Assembly (NCBI GenBank): GCA_009746045.1
Contig: RPFO01000034.1
Span: 1,260,786 to 1,324,785, forward strand
Length of the DNA: 64,000 nt
Origin: Mesostigma viride
Taxonomy: Eukaryota > Streptophyta > Mesostigmatophyceae > Mesostigmatales > Mesostigmataceae
Reading direction: 5' to 3'
Shown here piece by piece: positions 29,594 through 40,100 of the stretch. The notes beneath the pieces were generated by a model. The model ran no database searches. It was not told where the DNA came from and was given only the letters and a program-made list of their open reading frames with translations. The first letter of the stretch is position 1; each line of letters starts with the position of its first letter. Position numbers and translations under genes: made by a program.

Positions 29594-31293
29594 AAGTGGA
29601 ATTAAAATATATATATGCAAACATTAAAATTTGACCCTGGCATTCGTGCCCATGACAGATAACACACTTTTTTAGTTTCTATCAAAAACCTGGGGTCAAA
29701 TAATTACATTTAGTGCATGAATGGGCCCTGCCACCTGCCAGACCTCAAAGCGCGAATTTGGCCAAAATGTGGGTTTTAGGACCATTAGGACCAATTATTG
29801 TCAACGCATGACCATGCTATCCACACGGTCCCTTGAGCATCTTACAAGCGCTAGGGGACCCTACGAGGCCTTGGGATGGCGGGGCAGCGTATAACAAGGC
29901 CATACCCTGCTGTGGCTGCCTCTATATATACGCGTGATTAACGGTGTCACAGATGGTGCAGGTAATGCAATATAGGGTTGCATGGTTGCTGAGGTTGCCC
30001 GGCTTGAACATGGCCCACCCCTTGCGGTAAACTTTCTCTAAGCATGTGCCAAACCTTCTTTGACATCACGGACATGCTGGCCACCACCCAGCGATGAAAA
30101 AACATTGCATTTGCATTGCAACTAACACATGAATGCAGCCAAATCAAGTTACAAAACAACGTTGTGCTAACATGCAACGCTTTGTGAGCGAATTCAGGGT
30201 GCATGTAACACGTAAACCATACTGTATATACTGTCTGAGAACACCCTGAACGACTGCAGGCCATAGGACCATGGTTTATAACTAACGCATGAGTAAAACT
30301 GCTCTTACGCATGTGTGTTTTAGCTGCAGCGGACGACGAAGATAGAGACGTAAAAAATTGTATGACGTAAACCAACTATGTGTGACAGTTATGTGCACAG
30401 AGAGCGTCCCCTCTTTTTAGGCATAGCTGGCTGACTCAAAACACCACGACAGCGTTGCCAGTTACACTCATGATCTAGGACAACCCGGCACTTACCTGCT
30501 ACTTACGTCGCCTCATTCCAGATGGTTGCAAAAAAGTCGCTGAAATCCGCAGCGAGGTCAGCTTTCCGAGAGCTGAGCGCACCAAAGCTGGCCAACCGGT
30601 TCGACCATGATATAAACCACGCTTGTGCTGCGTTCTAGGTCCAAGAAATACCGAAAGTGAAGACCTATAAGGTGCGCTCGCTGCCCAGCCTGAACGTCCC
30701 TAAAACATGGTCGACAATGGAAATCGGGCAAGAATATCACGGCCCAGGCGCTCCCATGTCAAATACTCCGTTTATAAACTCCAGACTATAATAAAAATCG
30801 TCCACAAAAATTTCCTGGCTTGATTCGCACCACCATTGCTAATACACTAACATGTTTGTGCCAAAATCGACCCTCCGCGAGCAGGCGATCTGCGACCCAT
30901 TTGTGTTGTGCCGCTGTGATACAGCGCTACACATAAAAACTTGCGCAGAAAATATTCACAGCCTTTAAGCATAACTAACAACCTTTCGTTTTTGCTACTG
31001 GGCGCCCGAAATGATAAACGCACGTGAAAACGCCGGCCACGATTGTCAGGTCGCCATATCCACCTCACTTCATTCCCGCACCCACTTTTTCGCTCCAAAA
31101 TCGGTTATATTTTTGGTCGAGGTACCTACTTTCCCGCCATTATACCCGGTACCCGGGTACGGAATCCGGGTACCATGTGCCGGTACCACGGGTCGGGTAC
31201 ATCATGCCGGGTACGGTCCACATGGGGTACGGTCCATATAGTGACCCCCCCCCCGGTACCTCGGTTATAGTGACCACTAGGACGATTTAGGAC
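29594..31293. mobile_element. 1.7-kb unclassified insertion in LINE E
   Basis: It separates two LINE segments whose reading frames meet across one copy of the flanking 20-bp duplication with a single in-frame TAA. Possible inverted ends are weak (left ..CCAAGTGG, right ..CCACTAGG plus a decayed ATTTAGGAC). The right part (31,141-31,262) is an array of GGTACC/CCCGGGTAC-type palindromes next to a C run. The longest open frame (30,375-29,947, minus) has no recognisable motif and I do not call it. No poly(A) or transposase seen. Confidence 0.65.
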
Positions 31294-31313
31294 AAAGTCC
31301 TAAATTTAGGACC
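31294..31313. repeat. 20-bp duplication flanking the 1.7-kb insertion (right)
   Basis: Identical to 29,574-29,593. Confidence 0.8.
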
Positions 31314-32003
31314 GTGGGATGATTAACAAGATGTAGTAAATCGAGCCGTGTGTTGCCCACGTGTAGCCATGTAATGCTCCCAACCGGGGATAATGGGTCC
31401 GGCCGGATCATGCAAGATCTTGGTACAGACCATCATTGGGACTACGCGTATGCGGTGACACTGGGAAGATGGCGTGTACGCATATAAGGTGGATAGTTGA
31501 TACAGACACCCATTGTGGCCAGGAATAGCTTCCAGCAGTTGTAGTTGGAGCCCATCATGTGGCAGAACCGTCACGACTAAACCCTTGCACGCAGGCGTGA
31601 CTCCGTCGGCGTAGAAGCTAACCCAGTCGCCGGTTATAATTGGCTTGCGTGGGGCAGTCATCAATGCATGCCACGCCGCTGGTATCGCACTTATAAGGGT
31701 TTGCCACGCTTGCAGGGAGGGCATGTGGGAGACCCAAGTGCTGACCTCGTCGTAGCTGAGCCGTCGATACGTAGCGCCGTGCCCCAAGTACATAGAGGTC
31801 TAGCACCCTGACAATCGGCGGTGACGCGCGCAGAAAGCCATCATACGGGTTGTGTCCGTGGAGAGCGCCGAGTGGCTTGTTAGTAGCGTCAGTGATTAAG
31901 TCATTAAAAAAGAGTGGCTGCCGTACCACCTCCCGTCCTCTCGAGTAGTAGGAAAGACTAGGCGACCTGGCTTGAGCTTATTGTAACCTGTCCATATGCG
32001 CTG
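31314..32003 (-). pseudogene. LINE E, segment 4: post-RT region of ORF2
   Basis: Starts at the left target duplication of element C and reads WQRIWTGYNKLKPGRLVF (about 31,950-32,003), PLFFNDLITD (about 31,890-31,920), FLRASPPIVRVLDLYVLG, then YRRLSYDEVSTWVSHMPSLQAW and WHALMTAPRKPIITGDWVSF (about 31,600-31,775). PLFFN..I is typical of the segment between the RT thumb and the zinc-binding end in L1-like LINEs. Frame changes lie near 31,935 and 31,795. A stop at 31,323-31,325 precedes the join to segment 5. Confidence 0.75.
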
Positions 32004-32008
32004 CCAGT
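32004..32008. repeat. target-site duplication of element C (left)
   Basis: CCAGT; the right copy at 46,506-46,510 is CCGGT, one mismatch in an error-prone stretch. Confidence 0.7.
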
Positions 32009-32587
32009 TGTTACGTCCCGGCCCTTTAGGACGGACGTAACAATGGAATAAATTACTAAGGCCTTGTGGCCGTTGTACAAGTTTTAGGGACGTTGGTTAT
32101 TGTGTGAATTGGACTAGTTATTTGGTCCTAGGTTGCCCTTTTAGGGCCGGTGCTGTGGCGCCGCGCCAGTTCTGAGTCTGTCCGAAGTACTAGACGTGGA
32201 TCCTGTAGTTGAGGGTCGATGTCGGCCCGGATCCTACGTGGAATGATTGGCTTGGATTGTTCCAGGGAAATTGGTGTGTATCTGCGCCGCAATCAACCTA
32301 GGTTAAATTGGTCCGAGGACGAGAGTCTCGTCCTCTTGGTTTGATGAATGATAAGTGCGAATACGCCTACACATTGAACCCGGGGCAATTATCCATTTGT
32401 ATTGGTGTTGCTAGCCAATATAAGTGTGTACTAATTAGCTTGGCATCAAGCCGTGATGCCAGATATCTCACGACTCACGTCGTGAAGCGCAACCTACTTT
32501 AGGCTACCTTGAATTATTCCTAATTCCGGCAAGAAGGGTCTTTCGCTACGTAGCTCAGGCTAGGTGTGTCTGGGCTGGGACGTAACA
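32009..32587 (+). repeat. 5' LTR of element C
   Basis: Starts TGTTACGTCCC and ends GGGACGTAACA (11-bp perfect inverted ends). The first 34 bp form a hairpin with 10-bp arms (TGTTACGTCC at 32,009-32,018; GGACGTAACA at 32,033-32,042), as in element A. Confidence 0.9.
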
Positions 32588-32588
32588 C

Positions 32589-32601
32589 TGGTTATCGGAG
32601 G
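32589..32601 (+). promoter_or_regulatory. putative primer-binding site, element C
   Basis: TGGTTATCGGAGG begins two bases after the LTR; a TGG start fits a tRNA 3' end. The leader that follows (32,602-33,325) has several copies of a 'CAACGAC(G)ACC..GCGGCCAG' motif (32,699, 32,739, 32,846, 32,877), a small leader repeat of unknown role, and no gene. Confidence 0.5.
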
Positions 32602-33325
32602 AAATGTGCTGGAAAGGTTAGCTAACTCTCGCGGAGAGGGTTAGTGAGCCAATTAGGATACCAAGGCTGAGTTTGACGTAGGTAGAGGTTCCGGAATTCA
32701 ACGACTGCTGACTGGTCGGCGGCCAGCCCGTAAAGGGATTCAACGACGACCTAGCCAGCAAGCGGCCAGTCTGGGATACTCGGCGGGGCTAGCAATAGTC
32801 CTGTGGTGAGGTGCTGTAAACGATAGCGTTCAGCTCTCCTGCTTTCAACGACACCTAGTGGCGGCCAGGGCTTGCCTTCAACGACACCGGGTGGCGGCCA
32901 GCTCAGGAGGATTTAACGTCATCGAATATGGTTCGTCCCCTAGATAGGATCTTTCTTTGCAAGCGATGCCTGTGGAAGGCTAGCTGGCGTGCTCGCTTCT
33001 CTCCGGGACGCACGCGTAGGGGTTCTTGTTATACGTTGTGCCTCTATAGGGTGTGAATGTCGTTGGTGCGAATGGAAGTTGCGGAGACGACCATTCGTTG
33101 TTTTACATGTTGTGGGGGTGAATACCGTCTGGCTGTTGCCGACTGTGTTGACGGTGTTTACCTCCGTGTAATCGTTGTATAGCCCCTTTGCCGCGGAAGG
33201 CTGGGGGCGTGTGCTGTGCTACACTCCGTGCTCTCTCCTCGTTTGTTTAAGGTCACTGCATTAGAGGTAGCCTGGGTTTCCCCTTTCTCTCCTGCTTGCA
33301 AGCCGCTGCCAGACTATGATGTAAC

Positions 33326-33663
33326 ATGCCCGACGTAAAATAAACAAGGGTGGACAGTCTGGATTTCCTTACTACGCAGTAGCTCACGACGGGGATAAGG
33401 GTAGACCTGCTATATTCTACAGCTGGAAGACTTGTGAGGAACACATTAAAGATAAGATATTGTCCCAAGGCTCTAGTGCTAAGTGGAAAGGGTTTGATAA
33501 CATTACAGATGCAGATAGGTTTGTTAGGGAACACATGCCATTGCCTGAGGGGATGCACATCACACGTGAATGCTCCAAGCCACCCACGCTCAGCAGCCAG
33601 GGGGAGGGGACAGCAGTTACAGTTACCTTCTCTCAGCTGACCATTGGCCCTAGCAAACAGTAG
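33326..33663 (+). CDS. leader ORF with viroplasmin / RNase H1 N-terminal-like domain (element C)
   Basis: From an ATG at 33,326, with one probable indel before 33,350, the frame reads FPYYAVAHDG, AIFYSWKTCEEHI, KWKGFDNITDADRFV and ends TVTFSQLTIGPSKQ (stop 33,661). The YYAV / FYSW / KGF / ADRFV spacing matches the same small hybrid-binding domain as in element A, and the two leader ORFs sit at the same place before Gag, although their sequences are very different. Role in particle or replication is unknown. Confidence 0.7.
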
Positions 33664-33790
33664 AGGATACTATTACTAGGAAGTAATACTAGGTTCTATA
33701 TCTATAGATCCATAGCACGTGGTTGCTCTTTCTCTCTCTCTTCTTCCTGGGGAGGTGATGCCTGCTGTGTAAGGTACCGGTACGAGCACC

Positions 33791-36087
33791 ATGCCAACAC
33801 GGTACCAAACAAGGAACGCCAGAGAGACAGAAGACGAGCTTAGGGAGAGAGATTCAGATAATAGAGAGATAGAACCGGTAGACAACCACGAGCACGGTAC
33901 AGAAGGGCTAGAGGTACCACCACAAGTAGAGACAGGTACAGGTGAGGTCATGGAGAGACCTGTGGAAGGCTCCCTACGATCCAGATCTAGTTCCCCAGCG
34001 GATGGGGACAATCTAGACGCCTTGACAAGGCAGGAAGAGGACAGAAGTGACCAGAGAGACTCCAGGGGGGCTCGCAGCAGCAGCCGCAGCAACGACAGCA
34101 ACAGCAGCAGCAGCAGCAACGACCGCAGCAGCAGCAGCAGCAACCACAGCAGCAGCAGCAGCAACGACCACAGCAGCAGCAGCAGCAACCACAGCAGCAG
34201 CAGCAGCAACAACGGCAACCCCGGTTACAGCAACAACAACTCCAGACGAGACCACAATGGCCACCATCGGATCCTGAGCAGCAGGGGACGAGCATGAAGA
34301 TACCCTGCACTACCGCCATCAGCAGCCAGCCACCGGGCGGCCAACGCATCCTTGGGCAGGTCGGGGGCGGCCCCAGGGACCTCCACCGGGCCCCACACAC
34401 CGGGGCAGACGCAGAGTGTCCTTCGGCAGCACGTCTCTGTTACCCACGGCGCTCTGGTATTCGGATGAGGAAGGGGAGATCCCAGGGGCAGATGGCGAGT
34501 TCGATGACCTGGAAGGGACTAACGAGGCGGACGAGGGAACTGTCACGCAGGGCCCGCCCGTTGGTACTCATAGACCACGGACCAGCCCAGGGGAGACCAG
34601 GAGCAGTGTCACCACCAGAGACGAGGAGACTCACACGCCAGTCCAGCGCCCGGCACCTCAACCGCAGCGCCCACGGGTGCTTGACCAAAGCGCGGTCCCC
34701 TCGCCAGTGCCTGCTGGCAACCTCAGCTTCAGCAGGGTGGCCTTGGATGACCCGGGGTACGAACACCCCTCATCCGTCCAGGTGCGGCGGACTCATGGTA
34801 CGCCGCCCAGATCCAGCTCTCCCCCCGGTCGCAGCCCCCCGACCTCGGCGATATCCCCCACGTAGACGTCGGTGGGCCCGTCACCGCCGCGGTAAAGGCC
34901 CCACCGATGCCCAATTTCAAGAATGTACCCAAGCTGCACGCGGACATGAAACCGCGCGAGGTAGAGGAATGGGGACGCATGTGGCGACGGCAGTATACCA
35001 TCTGGCGCAACCATCACAACTGGCAGCTGGCCACCAGCGATCTGATTGATCTCGTGATTAACTCCTGTATGGACCCCTCGGTGATAAGCATCTTGAACTG
35101 TGAGAGCATCGCGTCCCAGTCATACCCGCAAACCTTGGCGGAACTGATGGACCGAGTGCGTCGCAAGCTGGTGCCCCCAGATGCTACACTCCACGAGCGG
35201 ATGGCCTTCAGCAAGCTGCGCCAGGGGACCACCCCATATCGCGAGTTTCTGTCTAAGTTCGAGTCCAGCGCCGCCTACCTGGCTGACATGACCTGGTACG
35301 AGTACAAGAGCAGGTTCATCGAGGCACTCTGCCCCGAGCTGCAGGACGAGGTATTCAAGCACTATGCTGATGTCCCTTGGGAAGAGTGGGACATCTTGAA
35401 TATCCAGAGGTATCTCCTACAGGTGGCCGACGTAGTGGCTCGCGGGCGTGCCCCTCAGTGCGCCGTTTCTTCAGACCTGCTCCCCCGCGACGGGTGAATC
35501 AGATGTACTCCACTGATTTCGCCGGCGAGGAGGAGGACGAGTACCTCGACGACCCTGACGAGGGCTACACTGACCATGGCGTCAACGCGATCGACGCTAG
35601 CAAGGCGCGCTGCTTCATGTGCAGCGAGGTGGGGCACCTCAAGCGCGACTGCCCCAAGCTCCGGGGCAAGAACGCCAGTCGTGGGACAGGAGAAGGGACA
35701 CCCAGTGTTCGTTTCTCCGGCCCGGCCTTCGGCAGCCGCCCCGACTCCTCCGGTCCTCGGGACCGACCCCGCAACGCGGGTGAGCGTGCGGCTCGCCTGC
35801 AGCACGCCAGACAGGTCCCGACGCAGTACCAGCAGCCGCGACCACCCGCGACCAGCTCTACCAAGGGTGTGTTGCGCGCGGTCAACGAGATTGAGGCGCG
35901 GCGACAGTCCTCCTCTTCCGGCCAAACGCAGGCAGTGGCTGGCTACGAGTATGACGACGAGGAGGGGGCTGACGAAGAGGAGGAGGGGGGGAAGAGGGCG
36001 GGTGGTCGGGCGAGGCGGCCTCCCGTCCCACCGCTCCTCGGGAGTAGTAGCCCTGCCCATGGGCTTGGGTCCCGGGGTAGGGGATAG
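33791..36087 (+). CDS. Gag polyprotein of element C (frame broken)
   Basis: Starts MPTRYQTRNARETEDELRERD at 33,791, followed by a CAG/CAA-coded low-complexity stretch. A Pro-rich region (34,416-34,865) and a capsid-like domain (about 34,890-35,440: KNVPKLHADMKPREVEEWGRMW, NCESIASQSYPQTLAELMDR, YREFLSKFES) follow, then an acidic stretch and the zinc knuckle CFMCSEVGHLKRDC (about 35,610-35,650). The tail is Arg/Pro-rich and very acidic near 35,950. Frame changes near 34,295, 34,865 and 35,450 split it. It aligns along its length with the Gag of A. Confidence 0.85.
34072..34215 (+). repeat. CAG/CAA microsatellite in Gag of element C
   Basis: Nearly pure CAG with CAA, CCA and CGA interruptions, arranged as a repeated (CAG)4-5 CAA C(C/G)A unit of about 21-24 bp. 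It encodes Ser/Asn, Gln or Ala-rich peptides depending on frame; given the nearby frame change, which one is used is unclear. Confidence 0.9.
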
Positions 36088-36209
36088 GGTAGAAAAATCA
36101 GATGGTAGCCCAGACGCGGAGTCAACTAGAGTAGAGGTAGACGTCAATAACGTGGCCGCAGACGCGTCCACCCAACCGGCGGCGCGTGCATCTCAAGGAG
36201 ATTCGCGGC

Positions 36210-36693
36210 ATCTGTTTCTTTTCAGCGGAGGGTTACTGGTCCCTCCCACCGTCCTTGATCCGTATTTGAAGGAGAAAACGATCATGGACGTGAAGTTCCT
36301 GGTCGACACCGGCGCCTCCACGTCCTTCATCAACGAGGCCCTGGTGCGTCGGCTGGGCCTGGTACCCCGACCTCACACCACGGCAGTATATGTCACTACT
36401 CAGACGGTCGGCGACACCAATCGCCGGGCCTAGCAGACATCAAGGGTGTGCTGCAGGGCACGCCGGTGGACCTGGTGGCGACTATTGCGCCGTTGGGCGC
36501 TGCCGACATCATCATTGGAGTGGACTGGCTGGACAAGCAGGATGTGGACATCAGTGTGCGCCGGCGGGTAGTTTGGTTTCCGGATGGTTCATTCTGGTGC
36601 CCAGACAGCGAGTATAGGGCACAGGCCGCGGAGGTCCATAACATTACACACGAGCGCTCGGCGGACGGGCCCGACCAGCGTCCCAGATCCTGA
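36210..36693 (+). CDS. Aspartic protease of element C (one frame break)
   Basis: [23 protein letters not shown] (split over about 36,290-36,360) contains the DTGA active site and matches [21 protein letters not shown] of element A. After a frame change at about 36,420, VATIAPLGAADIIIGVDWLDKQ and VVWFPDGSFWCPDSEYR complete the protease. The Pol frame enters from about 36,060. Confidence 0.85.
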
Positions 36694-37700
36694 TGAGTAG
36701 CAAGACGCTGGCGCGCCAGCTCCGGAAGGGCAAGGAGTACGCGATGTATCGCATAGACCTGGACAGCACTCAGGCTCTGCTTAACGAGATTGGTGCCGGT
36801 TTCACACCGGACGAGCTGGCGCGGTTCAATGCCGTCCTGGAGAAGCGCACGCCCTCTTCGCGGATCGCACCCCCCAGTTCCCTCCCAATCGATCGGTGTT
36901 ACATCGTGTCCAGCTCCAGGAGGGTTCCGGGCCTACCGTGTCTCCCATGTACCGCATGGGCCCAGTCGAGCTGGTGGAGCTCAAGAAGATCCTCATTTCA
37001 CTGCTCGACGCTGGGCTCATTGAACCCAGCAACAGCCCCTTCTCAGCGGGCGTGCTGCTCGTTCCCAAGCCAGGGGCAAGTGGCGTCTGGTGACTGATTA
37101 CCGGAAGCTGAACGCCATCACCGTCAAGTCCCGGTATCCTCTACCGCGGATCGACGACATCTTCAACCGTGTCCAGGGGGCTACGTGTTTCACCGTCATC
37201 GACTGTGCGGACGGGTTTTGGCAGCTGCGCATCGCGCCAGAAGACTGCCACAAGACCGCGTTCGCTACGCCCTTCGGTCACTATCAGTTTCGGGTGGCGG
37301 CAATGGGGCTGTGTAATTCGCCTGCGTCCTTCCAGATGCTGATGAATGACATCCTCCGTCCGGTGATGGGCACAGCCCACTTGCCGCAGGTCTCCCAGGA
37401 CCTGGCGGACCCGCAGAAGGGGGCGCGCCCGCCCTGGACCTACAAGCGCACGTGCGCGCTGGCGTATCTGGACGACATCCTGGTGTACTCCAAGACGTTC
37501 GAGGAGCACCTGGAGGATGTGGACGCCGTGCTGCAGATCATGGAGGATGAGCACCTTTCGGCGCGGAAGGCCAAGGTGCGCGCCGGTCGCTGCGTGCCGT
37601 TTCTGGGCCATACCCTGTCCGCGGACGGCATCGCGACCGACCCTGAGAAGATCGAGTCCGTCCAGCAATGGCCTGTCCCTACGGACGTGAAAGGGTGCGC
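36693..37700 (+). CDS. Reverse transcriptase of element C (frames broken)
   Basis: Pieces in order: IGAGFTPDELARFNAVLEKRTP (36,790), [22 protein letters not shown] (36,900), [21 protein letters not shown] (37,010-37,070), [44 protein letters not shown] (37,200-37,260), and AYLDDILVYSKTFEEHLEDV (active site YLDD at about 37,463). From 37,090 to about 37,690 the frame is clean. The protein is very close to that of A in motif spacing. Confidence 0.9.
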
Positions 37701-38310
37701 AGCTTCCTGGGATTGGCATCTTACTACCGACGGTTCATCCCGCGGTTTGCCACCATCGCCGCCCCGATCAACGCTCTTCTCAAGAAGGGTACCCCGTTCC
37801 TTTGGGCTGAGCAGTGCCAACAGGCTTTCGAGGCGCTCAAGCGCCACCTCACCACAGCGCCAGTCCTTATCCTGCCGGACCCGGCCCTTCCTTTCGTCGT
37901 GGCTACGGACGCCAGCAAGGTGGCCATCGGGGTGTTCTCCTGCAGGACCACGGCAAGGGCCTTCAGCCCATCGAGTACATCTCACGAACGATGATTCCGG
38001 CGGAGCGGAATTATCCAGTGCATCAGCAGGAACTCCTGGCAGTCGTCTACAGCTGCCACACGTGGCGTCATCATCTCTTGGGGGCCCAGTTTTCGGTGGC
38101 CATCAGTGAGCAGGGGGATCTCGACCCCCATCGCCTGGTGATCCACACGGACCACCGGCCGCTCACCCACCTCCTGGTGCAGCCCAACTTGACGCCCCGC
38201 CAGGCGCGGTGGATGGAGTACCTGTCACAGTTCGCGCCGTTCAAGATCCAATATGTCAAGGGCGCGGACAATGTGGTGCCCGACGCTCTCTCGCGAGGCG
38301 GACTATGTTT
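37690..38310 (+). CDS. RNase H of element C (frames broken)
   Basis: LGLASYYRRFIPRFATIAAPI (thumb, about 37,705-37,770), VVATDASKVAIG (catalytic Asp, about 37,895-37,930), then after a frame change EYISRTMIPAERNYPVHQQELLAVVY, HTDHRPLTHLLVQPNLTPRQARWMEY and NVVPDALSRGG (ending about 38,300). All RNase H landmarks of element A are present in the same order. Confidence 0.85.
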
Positions 38311-40100
38311 TATGAGACATGGACGTGCTGCATACCTAACCTGTGTCCAGTGGCGCCCGGGGACGCCTACGGTGTGGAATCGCAGGCTCCCCAGCCTCGC
38401 CACTTGTTTATCTTGGGCACACCACTATGATGACCTGTCACCCCTCCCGGAGGAGACGGTTCCACCAAGAGGCCACGAGGACTGGACAAACTCCTCCGGG
38501 GAGGGGGGAAGGGGTCGCATGGCCGGCGTGGCCCCTTAGTCATGTGGTGCTGGCCAAGGGAATTTTTTGTCAGCTTCAGCCGCTCGGCCTCCACAGTCTT
38601 CTCAGAATTCGGTCAACTCAGGCGGGTAACGGAGTGCCAGAACGGCTGCGGAGCGTTTCAAGTCACGTGGACTTTGGAGTCTTGATGCTATCAGCCCGTT
38701 TCAACATCAGGAGGAAGCAGCACTTGAAGCCATCCGGGCACATCCCCCAGCAGATGGGGGCCTATCCTTTGCAAGTTCCAGGAGGGGAACGTTTCGTGAG
38801 TCCCCTCAGCCGGAGGAAGGGCGGCTGTTTATGGTTCTGAGCTCTGTAGGGCTGCTTGCTTACGAGCTCAAGTGTTCCTTTTTGGGGACAGTCAGGGAAG
38901 TCACACGTCTCCTTCCCCGGGACGTTAAGCACTCTACTGGCCAGGGAGAAGGATAATCGAGCGTATGGTGCGCCAGTGCCCCTCGTGTCCAGATCCCATG
39001 AAGGTCCGAGCAACAAGGGCTCTCAGGCCGTTCTCCCTAAACGCTTGCCGACCTATGGGTTTGGGATTCTATCCAGATGGACTTCATCGGCCCGTTCAGA
39101 AGACGAAGAACGGCAAAGGATGGTCTTGGTGTTTGTGGACCGCCTACGCGCATGTGTCACTGCCCCCGTGTCGGGTCGAGCCTGCAGCGGAGCGTGCGCC
39201 AAGATATGTGAGCATCAGTGGTTTCGGTTTCACGACTCAGCTCGGCGTTTATTCTGACGCGGGAAAGCTCTTTCACGCCAAAGTTGCTGCGGATTTTCGA
39301 GCAACGGGCACTAAGTGTGTCGTGGGCACGCTAACAAGCTCGTCGTCGCACTGTGGAGCGGTTGAACCCGACGGTGCAAGAGACCATGCGACACTACACC
39401 GACACGGTGGCCACAATTGGGAGAACTTCTGGGCTTGGTGGAGTGTTTCCCTGAACGATGGCCCTCCCAGGGCCGCCCATGGGGTTCACCCTTTTCCTCA
39501 ACGTCGCGATACAGGCCTCTCACCCACTCGACTTTGCTTGGGAGCCACGAACTGGGAGAGGATCAGGTCCAGCTGGATATCCCTGCAAGGGTTCGACGCG
39601 GTTGCTGCAGCGGTGCACCAGCGCGATAACAGCGCGCGGTTCAGGGTCTATCCGCAGCTGGCACGCGTATCTGGAGAGGACAGCCGGCAGAGCGGGATCA
39701 CAGGGGCCGTCCATCGAGGTGGGCGATTGGGGTCCTGGTTGAATGGGCCGCGATCGGCGCGGAGTTTCGCACAAGGTGGCGAGGCGCTTGAAGACTAAAG
39801 AGCTCCGACCATGTTCTGGACCCTACAGAAGGTCTCACAAGGTTCGATGATGTCAATGTTTCAGTGACATCTCAGTGTCATGGACTCACGTCCAACGTTT
39901 CCACCGTGACAAGCTCAAGTTGTATCACAACACGCATTCAGGGTAGGGTTCATCCCAAGCCCCACTGGAGTTTCATCTCGGATACGGGGGAACAGGAGGA
40001 CGAGGTGGTTGCAGATCGGTGGTCACCGGTGTCAACGGGGACGGGGTTTAGCGAAAATATCCGGCGTGCGTGGCGATTCCGCACAACACGAGTCTGAGGA
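38311..40100 (+). pseudogene. Integrase and C-terminal region of element C, heavily frame-shifted
   Basis: Fragments in changing frames: VRQCPSCPDPMK (zinc-binding Cys pair, about 38,965-39,000), GLGFYPDGLHRP / VLVFVDRLRACV (core start, about 39,060-39,150), GVYSDAGKLFHAKVAADFRATGTK (second catalytic Asp, about 39,245-39,320), SSSSHCGAVEPDG (region of the Glu), SLNDGPPRAAHGVHPF (about 39,447-39,495), then FHRDKLKLYHNTHSG (about 39,900-39,945, as FHRSQLKLYHQST in A). An acidic EQEDEVVADRW after it is where a chromodomain should start. Indels every 50-150 bp prevent a clean reading. Confidence 0.75.

Noticed and set aside
29947-30375. 142-codon minus-strand frame in the 1.7-kb insertion
   Set aside because: No domain or low-complexity signature of a real protein, and the region is A/T- and repeat-rich; chance length is plausible.
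31210-31280. CACTA-transposon end (TAGTG near CCACTA)
   Set aside because: The opposite edge has no CACTA and the duplication is 20 bp, not 3 bp.
33676-34400. Leu- or Cys-rich minus-strand frames opposite the CAG repeat
   Set aside because: They are shadows of the CAG/CAA microsatellite in Gag of element C.
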